Positions 1 through 5,141 of a stretch of DNA of 5,141 nucleotides are shown here, in pieces. Position numbers and translations under genes: made by a program. The stretch covers positions 1 to 5,141 of the forward strand of contig PKSZ01000204.1 of assembly GCA_002869425.1 (NCBI GenBank), read 5' to 3'. Below the pieces are notes generated by a model. The model was not told the origin of the DNA, did not search any database, and saw only the letters and a list, made by a program, of their open reading frames with translations. The DNA is from Marinilabiliales bacterium (GTDB lineage Bacteria > Bacteroidota > Bacteroidia > Bacteroidales > BM523). How positions within the stretch are numbered: the stretch's first letter is position 1; the number at the start of each line of letters is the position of its first letter.

Positions 1-777
1 ATATGTATTTCCAATATTTGCAAGAGCTGCAAACTCCCACTCAGCTTCAGTAGGAAGTCTGTAACGTGGAAGAAGGATTCCATCTTCCATTCTCAAATTA
101 CGGAAATCCGAATTTGGATTTAAATCAGGATATGGATCTCTTACCATACCTACATATTGTCCAGCAAAATAGGCATCGGTATTAAAGTTTTCTTCGCCCT
201 GCTGATTTGGATCCATGAATAACAAACCTTCACGGATCATAATCAATTCATTTACCCTGTCTGTTCTCCAAGCACAAAAGTCACGAGCCTGCTTCCAGTT
301 TACGCCTACAACAGGATACTCCTGATAAGCTGGGTGACGGAAATAATATTCCATATAAGGATCATTATATCCTAATTTACTTAACCAAACCAGTGTGTCA
401 GGTAAAGCTTGTTTCATTACTTCAGGATAGTCAAGAAATACTCTCTGCAACCAATAGATATACTCCCTGTAGTTAACATTTGTAACCTCGGTTTCGTCCA
501 TATAAAATGAAGAAACAGTAACTCTCCTTGGAGCATTATCCCAGTCATATACCACATCCTGTTCTACTTTTCCCATTGAGAAAGTACCGCCTTCTACAAG
601 TACAAGTCCAGGACATGTTTCCTGTTCAATGAAGTCGACATACTCAAAACCTCCGTTATCCTGATTGTTGTAGTCCCATCCTGTTGACGATGATGTGTGT
701 CTTTCACAAGAAGAAAAAATAAAATTTCCTGCAACCAGAATCATGACAACGGACAAAAATGTCAATTGAGTTTTCAT
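1..777 (-). CDS. gldJ: GldJ-like gliding motility / T9SS lipoprotein, SUMF1 (FGE-sulfatase) fold, 5' part only
   Basis: Seen: 259 codons are open from ATG at 777-775 to the window edge, so the C-terminal part is missing. The N-terminus is a lipoprotein signal peptide with a hydrophobic stretch at residues 5-22 and a lipobox-like IFSSC ending at Cys24. A Ser-rich linker and GWDYN (33-37) follow. The SUMF1/FGE-type domain then begins with VEGGTFSMG (61-69), FYMDETEVTN (91-100), YPVVGVNW (154-161) and LPTEAEWEFAAL (241-252). Known: GldJ and its paralogue GldK share this fold but act structurally. F. johnsoniae GldJ is needed for gliding and T9SS function, and stabilises GldK. The segment ALPDTLVWLSKLGYND (124-139) and the GWDYN start resemble GldJ more than GldK, as I remember the families. 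Inference: an outer-membrane lipoprotein facing the periplasm, co-transcribed with the porP-like gene 75 bp upstream. The family is usually about 500-560 residues, so roughly half is visible. The start is supported by the signal peptide, and no Shine-Dalgarno precedes it. Alternative: another SUMF1-domain T9SS lipoprotein such as GldK. Confidence 0.87.
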   Translation of the reverse strand, partial: MKTQLTFLSVVMILVAGNFIFSSCERHTSSSTGWDYNNQDNGGFEYVDFIEQETCPGLVLVEGGTFSMGKVEQDVVYDWDNAPRRVTVSSFYMDETEVTNVNYREYIYWLQRVFLDYPEVMKQALPDTLVWLSKLGYNDPYMEYYFRHPAYQEYPVVGVNWKQARDFCAWRTDRVNELIMIREGLLFMDPNQQGEENFNTDAYFAGQYVGMVRDPYPDLNPNSDFRNLRMEDGILLPRYRLPTEAEWEFAALANIGNTY

Positions 778-852
778 GGTGATGTATGTTTTATTGTTAT
801 AGCCTTTATTATACATAAAAAACGTAAAAAAAGTTACTTTATTATCCAATTT
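778..852 (-). other. Short AT-rich spacer between porP-like gene and gldJ
   Basis: This 75-bp gap separates the TAA stop of the porP-like gene from the gldJ ATG. It contains no Rho-independent terminator: the best fold is a 4-bp GTAA/TTAC stem around a T-run. It also lacks a convincing Bacteroidota promoter pair. On the minus strand there is TAACTTTT, near the -7 consensus, but no TTTG at the right distance upstream. A TATAAT string (minus strand, 813-808) is present but belongs to the sigma-70 pattern of Proteobacteria. The simplest reading is read-through from porP into gldJ as one operon. Confidence 0.5.
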
Positions 853-1854
853 TTAGAATGAAGGACAACTAATTTGTCTAAACTTCTTCTTTTTCTCCGG
901 ACATGGGAATTGATAAATCACACTTACTTCGTGCGCTCCCAGTGTCTGATTCCTTAATTGAGAAATTGTTAAATCGTAACTATAAGCTGTTTTAATTTTA
1001 TCATGAGAGAACCCCAGCAAAACAATAAATGAATCGTAGTGGAAATTGAAATTCTGACGTAACCAAACACCAACTACAAAATTTTTCCTGTTTGCATAAA
1101 TTCCATAATTTAACTGTTGGAAATTCATTTGTTGCTGATATAAAATATTTGGAGATATAAATAGTTCCCCCTTTTTTAAATTTCGTCCGGTGATTGGAAT
1201 ATTGGTTCCAAAATGGCCTGTCCATTTCGCAGGAAGAACCGCATCACTGTTTTCTCTGAAAGATTCAGTTGGTTGTGTAAGGTGATGTACAGCTATTCCG
1301 AAATAGTAATCTTTACTAAAACCTAACATTCCTGCTGAAACATCTAACCATTTATTTACATTGAAATCACCCAAATATTCCTCCATTTGCGTATCATACT
1401 CTGTATCCGGATAAATAACACCGTACAATGGATGAATCATACTTGGAAATACAAAATCCCAAGCTAGTCTCCTTTGATAAACACTGTATTGTAATGCTGC
1501 TTTAACAGAAAAATTTCTGTTCACCGGGAACGTATACGCGTACATCAAACTTGCATATGTAGATGTAATAGCTCCGTCACCCTGTACATCACGAAAAACA
1601 TGAAAACCGATACCGCCCTGAAGGAAATCGACATACTGATCATAAGATGCACTGTATGTAACATATGTAGAGCCTAATGCAGGCCATTGGTTTCTATAGT
1701 TCATTGCAACACGAGGACAAATAACTTCACCTGCAAATGCCGGATTCAGATATAGTCTGTTTGCGTAAAACTGTGAAAATTCAGGGTCCTGAGAATATGT
1801 TATTTGCGAACCAAAAATAATCAGGGCAAAGATAAATAGAAAACGTTTTACCAT
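853..1854 (-). CDS. PorP/SprF-family T9SS outer-membrane protein
   Basis: Seen: a complete gene of 333 codons from ATG at 1854-1852 to TAA at 855-853. The signal peptide covers residues 1-21 (MVKR, then a hydrophobic core) with probable cleavage TYS|QDPEF. It is followed directly by the family signature QDPEFSQFYANRLYLNPAFAG (22-42). CPRVAMNYRNQWPAL (46-60) and YVTYSASYDQYVD come next, then alternating amphipathic beta-strands. The last strand-like segment is GAHEVSVIYQF (306-316), and the basic, cysteine-containing tail CPEKKKKFRQISCPSF ends the protein. Known: PorP/SprF proteins are predicted outer-membrane beta-barrels of about 300-350 residues. P. gingivalis PorP is essential for T9SS secretion, while F. 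johnsoniae SprF serves one cargo, the adhesin SprB. Inference: its place beside gldJ and porU suggests a general secretion component or a GldJ partner, not a cargo-linked SprF, since no large adhesin gene adjoins it here. The family has many paralogues, so I give no symbol. No Shine-Dalgarno is visible. The start is fixed by the signal peptide. Confidence 0.93.
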   Translation of the reverse strand: MVKRFLFIFALIIFGSQITYSQDPEFSQFYANRLYLNPAFAGEVICPRVAMNYRNQWPALGSTYVTYSASYDQYVDFLQGGIGFHVFRDVQGDGAITSTYASLMYAYTFPVNRNFSVKAALQYSVYQRRLAWDFVFPSMIHPLYGVIYPDTEYDTQMEEYLGDFNVNKWLDVSAGMLGFSKDYYFGIAVHHLTQPTESFRENSDAVLPAKWTGHFGTNIPITGRNLKKGELFISPNILYQQQMNFQQLNYGIYANRKNFVVGVWLRQNFNFHYDSFIVLLGFSHDKIKTAYSYDLTISQLRNQTLGAHEVSVIYQFPCPEKKKKFRQISCPSF

Positions 1855-1880
1855 GTCAGTTATTTGTTTCCAATAATCTG

Positions 1881-1919
1881 CAATAATACAAATTAATTTT
1901 GTAAATTTCTAATGTTAAC
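1881..1919 (-). promoter_or_regulatory. Candidate promoter for porP-gldJ (weak)
   Basis: Two overlapping matches to the Bacteroidota -7 element TAnnTTTG lie on the minus strand: TTAATTTG (1896-1889) and TATTATTG (1888-1881), each with one mismatch. Upstream of the first, GTTA (1919-1916) sits 19 bp away, where TTTG or TTG would be expected, but lacks the G. Transcription would start roughly 20-25 bp upstream of the porP ATG. In DNA this AT-rich such matches can arise by chance, so this is a candidate only. Confidence 0.25.
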
Positions 1920-1993
1920 TAAAATATCACTTTCACAATAATAGTACAATTTCCCCGTTTAAAAAAATTCTGAAACAACAATCAGTAATTAAT

Positions 1994-2026
1994 GTTGTAA
2001 AAAAACGTTTAATTTTTGTTATTTTG
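1994..2026 (+). promoter_or_regulatory. Candidate Bacteroidota-type promoter for porU
   Basis: GTTG (1994-1997) and TTATTTTG (2019-2026) are separated by 21 bp. This matches the Bacteroidota primary sigma-factor pattern (TTTG / TTG, about 19-21 bp, TAnnTTTG) with one mismatch in each element. The start point would fall near 2031-2034, only about 5-8 bases before the first porU ATG at 2039. The orientation and position are right for porU, but no promoter has been measured here and the background is AT-rich. Confidence 0.42.
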
Positions 2027-2038
2027 TCTCATAATAGA

Positions 2039-5000
2039 ATGAAATTTATGCGGGTTTTAATATTTTTTATCTTTTTCTTTTCAGTAATATCTTACTGCAA
2101 ATCTCAAAATTATCAATACAATATAGACTGGCAAAAACCAGCACCTTCATCTGAACTAAATGAAGGCAAAATGTTGTATTTTTCAGATGCTATTTATGAT
2201 GATAAAACCGGGAAATTACCATTGTTCTCAAAAAGATTTATAATTAGTGAAGGAAATGATGCTTCTGTCTTCCTTTCTGATATGAAATATGTTGATCTAA
2301 GTCCTGAAGAAGTTAAATGTATTCCAGATATAACCAAAATTAAAGAAACAGTCGATCCCACTGTTTTTATTACGGATGAAAGAAAAAATTTCTTTGCTAA
2401 AGTATATTTTGTACCCATCAAAAAAACCAAAACAGGAGCTTTGCAAAAGCTTATATCTTTCACATTGAATGTCCTTGAGAAAAAAGCATTAAATTCTCAA
2501 TTGAAACGTACATATCCGTCTAATTCTGTACTTGAAGATGGCACATGGGTGAAAATAAGACTCAATGCAAACGGAATTTACAAAATTACTTATGAAGAAC
2601 TTCAGGATATGGGGTTCACAAACCCATCAAATATAGCCTTATATGGGAATGCAGAGGGCATGCTTCCATTTTCAAATAGCATAAAATGCTATACGGATTT
2701 GCAAGAAAATCCTATATGGTTTGAAAAAGGTAGCGATGGCGTATTTAATGGGGGTGATTACATTTTATTTTATGGCAAAGGGCCGCACGAAATATATTAT
2801 GATGAAGCCCATCAGGAATTCCGGCATACTTATCACTTATACTCAAACTATTCTCACTATTTTCTTACCGATAAAGGCAGGAATAAAACATTCCAAACAG
2901 TTTCATCCCTCTCTGGAAGTAACACAAATGTTTCTGAATTCAACGACTTTAAATTTCATGAAAAAGACGAGGAAAATCTCATCAAATCAGGAAGGAATTG
3001 GGTTGGAGAATCTTTTGACATTACAACAACTCAAAATTTTAATTTTACATTAAATAACCTAAAAAAAACAGAACCGGTTAAAATAAGGACTTATACACTG
3101 GCCAGATATTCAGACACATCATACTTTCAATTAAAGGCAAACAACCAACTTTTGGCCGAAATTGAAAATCAACCAGTTTCAATGAGCAATCAACATGCTA
3201 CATTTGCGTGGGAACAGCCAACAACAGCTGATTTTATATCAAATACAGACAATATTACGGTTACGCTCACATATGATAAACCGGGAGCAGAATCTGAAGG
3301 CTGGCTGGATTATATTGAGGTAAATGCAATCCGTCAGCTAAAAATGCATGGTAGTCAAATGATATTCCGAAATACAGAATCGGTGGGTGCAGGTAATATT
3401 ACAACATTCAGTATCAGCAATGCAAATAACACAGTGCAGGTATGGGATATAACAGATCCAACCAACGCATTCAAAATAGCAACCAGTCTAAACCAGTCCG
3501 TATTAAGTTTTACGGTTGCAACAGACTCGTTGAGAGAGTTTATTGCTTTTTCCACAAATGGATATTTGTCTGTTGAAGAAGTTGGAAGTGTTGAAAATCA
3601 GAATCTTCACGGGCAACCAAATCCAGACATGGTAATTGTTTCACATGTAGATTTTTTAACATATGCCAACCAACTAGCTGATCATCACAGAAATTACGAC
3701 AATCTTGATGTGTTGGTAGTTACCAACGAAGAAGTTTATAATGAATTCAGTTCCGGAAATCCAGATGTAAGTGCAATAAGAAACATGATGAAAATGTTTT
3801 ATGATAAATCAGCTACTCCTCAGGACATTCCGAAATATTTGCTGCTATTTGGAGATGGATCGTATGATAATAAATCTGATGATCCTTCCAACTCTAATTA
3901 CATACTAACCTATCAGAGTGAAAATTCGACCAAACCAACAAGCTCTTATGTAACTGATGATTACTTTGCAATACTAGGTGATTCAGAAACAATAACATAT
4001 GGAGACCTGGACATTGGAGTTGGCAGATTTCCTGTTAAAACAACAACTGAAGCACAAGGTGTAGTAAATAAAATTCTGGCATATAGTGAAAATGCCGACA
4101 GCTATGGTCCCTGGAGAAATTGGTTGTGTTTCATTGGTGATGACGAAGATGGAAATACGCATGTTATTGATGCAGACGCACTTGCACGAAGACTGGATAC
4201 TACATACGAAAACTTCAATATTGATAAAATTTATCTTGATGCTTATGTTCAAACATCTGGAAGTGGCGGTCAAAGATATCCTGATGTTAACCTTGCTATA
4301 GAAAACAGAATAAAGAAAGGTGCCCTCATAATTAATTACACTGGACATGGTGGCGAACTCGGGCTTGCTCATGAAGCCATAGTAGGTGTTAGTGATATAA
4401 ACTCTTGGGATAATTTTGAAACTCTGCCTCTGTTTATGACTGCCACTTGTGAGTTTAGTAAATTTGATGATTACGAAAGAACCTCAGCAGGCGAACTGGT
4501 ATTCTTAAACTCGAACGGAGGAGGCATAGGACTCTTCACCACAACCAGGGTTGTCTATGCTAGTCAAAATGCGACCTTGAACAGAAATTTTTACAACTAT
4601 ATTTTCTCAAAAGATACCCTGGAAAATTATTACAGGCTTGGAGACGTAATGAGATTGACGAAGAATGCATCTGGTTCAAATACAAATACCCGTAACTTTA
4701 CTTTGCTGTGTGATCCCGCATTAGAACTTACATTTCCAAAATATAAAATTATTACAACCGAAATCAACAACCAGCCAGTAAGCACCATACCAGACACATT
4801 AAAAGCCCTTAGCAAAGTCACCATTAGTGGATATGTGGCTGATCCCGAAGGAAATAAATTAAATGATTTTGATGGAATTGCATATGTTACCGTATTTGAC
4901 AAACCTGATTCTATTGTGACTTTAAGTAATGATGGAACCATACCATTTTCATTTACAGAGCAAAACAGTATTCTATATAAGGGAAAAGCAACCGTTACAG

Positions 5001-5141
5001 ATGGAGATTTTTCCGTTCAGTTTATTGTACCTAAAGATATTAGCTATAGAATTGGTTTTGGGAAATTAAGTTATTATGCCGACAACACCAACAACAATAA
5101 GAACTACCTGGACGCAGCAGGTTATTTTAAAAATGTAATTA
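2039..5141 (+). CDS. porU: T9SS sortase PorU, C25 (gingipain-type) cysteine peptidase, 3' end missing
   Basis: Seen: 1034 codons open from ATG 2039 to the window edge, with no stop or frameshift. Residues 1-22 form a signal peptide, probably cut CKS|QN. A PorU-type N-terminal region follows, with SVLEDGTWVKI near 163, NGIYKITYEEL, IALYGNAEGMLPF, YILFYGKGPHE and HEKDEENLIKSGRNW (from 307). The C25 peptidase domain spans about 527-900: PNPDMVIVSH, LLLFGDGSYDN (G605), SSYVTDDYF, NYTGHGGE with catalytic His770, TATCEF with catalytic Cys804, GGGIGLFTTTR (827-837) and LLCDPALEL. A beta-rich domain follows, with LYKGKATVTDGDFSVQFIVPKDI and a DAAGYF segment at the edge. Known: PorU cleaves the C-terminal domain of T9SS cargo and joins cargo to A-LPS in P. 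gingivalis, working with PorV, PorQ and PorZ on the cell surface. It keeps its own C-terminal domain. Family members run about 1150-1300 residues, so some 100-250 are missing. Inference: both catalytic residues are present, so it is probably active. A second in-frame ATG at 2048 is an alternative start. Long N-terminal similarity argues against a secreted gingipain. Confidence 0.95.
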   Translation, partial: MKFMRVLIFFIFFFSVISYCKSQNYQYNIDWQKPAPSSELNEGKMLYFSDAIYDDKTGKLPLFSKRFIISEGNDASVFLSDMKYVDLSPEEVKCIPDITKIKETVDPTVFITDERKNFFAKVYFVPIKKTKTGALQKLISFTLNVLEKKALNSQLKRTYPSNSVLEDGTWVKIRLNANGIYKITYEELQDMGFTNPSNIALYGNAEGMLPFSNSIKCYTDLQENPIWFEKGSDGVFNGGDYILFYGKGPHEIYYDEAHQEFRHTYHLYSNYSHYFLTDKGRNKTFQTVSSLSGSNTNVSEFNDFKFHEKDEENLIKSGRNWVGESFDITTTQNFNFTLNNLKKTEPVKIRTYTLARYSDTSYFQLKANNQLLAEIENQPVSMSNQHATFAWEQPTTADFISNTDNITVTLTYDKPGAESEGWLDYIEVNAIRQLKMHGSQMIFRNTESVGAGNITTFSISNANNTVQVWDITDPTNAFKIATSLNQSVLSFTVATDSLREFIAFSTNGYLSVEEVGSVENQNLHGQPNPDMVIVSHVDFLTYANQLADHHRNYDNLDVLVVTNEEVYNEFSSGNPDVSAIRNMMKMFYDKSATPQDIPKYLLLFGDGSYDNKSDDPSNSNYILTYQSENSTKPTSSYVTDDYFAILGDSETITYGDLDIGVGRFPVKTTTEAQGVVNKILAYSENADSYGPWRNWLCFIGDDEDGNTHVIDADALARRLDTTYENFNIDKIYLDAYVQTSGSGGQRYPDVNLAIENRIKKGALIINYTGHGGELGLAHEAIVGVSDINSWDNFETLPLFMTATCEFSKFDDYERTSAGELVFLNSNGGGIGLFTTTRVVYASQNATLNRNFYNYIFSKDTLENYYRLGDVMRLTKNASGSNTNTRNFTLLCDPALELTFPKYKIITTEINNQPVSTIPDTLKALSKVTISGYVADPEGNKLNDFDGIAYVTVFDKPDSIVTLSNDGTIPFSFTEQNSILYKGKATVTDGDFSVQFIVPKDISYRIGFGKLSYYADNTNNNKNYLDAAGYFKNVI

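Larger units (their letters stand above)
1855..2038. promoter_or_regulatory. Divergent intergenic promoter region of porP-gldJ and porU
   Basis: These 184 bp separate two diverging starts, so both transcription units must begin in or near here. The region is strongly AT-rich, with no open reading frame of note and no tRNA- or riboswitch-like structure. The plus-strand half (about 1960-2038) contains A- and T-runs and promoter-like elements for porU. The left half holds weaker candidates for the porP direction. Neither start codon has a Shine-Dalgarno sequence, as is normal in Bacteroidota, where AT-rich leaders replace it. An 8-bp palindrome, AAACGTTT, lies at 2003-2010, inside the spacer of the porU promoter candidate. 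Confidence 0.6.

Noticed and set aside
1..777. Formylglycine-generating (sulfatase-activating) enzyme
   Set aside because: The fold matches, but the lipoprotein signal, GldJ-specific segments and T9SS neighbours point to a structural GldJ/GldK-type protein. The part that would carry FGE catalytic cysteines is outside the window.
808..813. TATAAT as a -10 box for gldJ
   Set aside because: Bacteroidota primary sigma factor uses TAnnTTTG rather than TATAAT, and no matching -33 element is present. The match is expected by chance in this AT-rich spacer.
825..852. Terminator between the porP-like gene and gldJ
   Set aside because: The only stem is 4 bp (GTAA/TTAC) with an A/T-run loop and no GC-rich helix, too weak to terminate.
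1001..1225. Minus-strand open frame of 74 codons
   Set aside because: It overlaps the porP-like gene in a shifted frame on the same strand. The true frame is intact with family motifs.
2039..2107. PorU as a lipoprotein with Cys20
   Set aside because: The residue before Cys20 is Tyr, which does not fit a lipobox (Gly, Ala or Ser expected). Cleavage two residues later, before Gln23, fits signal peptidase I and the Q-rule.
2194..2463. Antisense open frame over porU, with others at 3355-3555, 3983-4372 and 4630-4941
   Set aside because: All are shadows of the AT-rich porU coding strand. Their translations show no recognisable domain, and none has its own gene-sized spacing or promoter.
2721..3053. 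Plus-strand open frame of 110 codons
   Set aside because: It lies wholly inside porU in another frame. The porU frame carries the clear family motifs there (YILFYGKGPHE, HEKDEENLIKSGR), and the alternative translation resembles nothing.
4086..4301. Plus-strand open frame of 71 codons within porU
   Set aside because: Out-of-frame shadow inside the C25 peptidase domain.
2039..5141. A secreted gingipain-type virulence protease
   Set aside because: The long N-terminal region with PorU-specific motifs, the post-catalytic beta domain and the T9SS neighbours fit the sortase PorU better.

Overview
The window is an AT-rich piece of a Bacteroidota chromosome. It carries three genes of the type IX secretion system (T9SS), and two of them are cut by the window edges. 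T9SS is confined to the Bacteroidota (Fibrobacteres-Chlorobi-Bacteroidetes) group. The lack of Shine-Dalgarno sequences, the TAnnTTTG-like promoter elements and the signal peptides followed by Gln all fit that group. I cannot settle the order. A marine or anaerobic Bacteroidales/Marinilabiliales-like or flavobacterial relative is plausible.

Layout: positions 1-777 (minus strand) hold the first 259 codons of a gldJ-like lipoprotein gene, whose 3' end lies beyond the left edge. Positions 778-852 are a short spacer. Positions 853-1854 (minus strand) hold a complete PorP/SprF-family outer-membrane barrel gene of 333 codons, upstream of gldJ in the same direction and probably co-transcribed with it. 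Positions 1855-2038 are a divergent intergenic region with promoter-like elements for both directions. Positions 2039-5141 (plus strand) hold porU, the C25-family cysteine peptidase that acts as the T9SS sortase. It is open for 1034 codons without a frameshift and runs off the right edge.

How they work together: T9SS cargo crosses the outer membrane, and PorU then removes the C-terminal signal domain and attaches the cargo to the cell surface. GldJ is a periplasm-facing lipoprotein related to GldK that supports secretion and, in gliding species, motility. PorP/SprF proteins are outer-membrane components or cargo-specific helpers of the same machine. The window is therefore a coherent T9SS locus with a porU <-> porP-gldJ divergent arrangement. 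I found no mobile element, RNA gene, CRISPR array or clearly new system. The items most worth a second look are the divergent promoter region with a nearly leaderless porU transcript, the cysteine-bearing tail of the PorP protein, and the Gln that follows both signal peptides.
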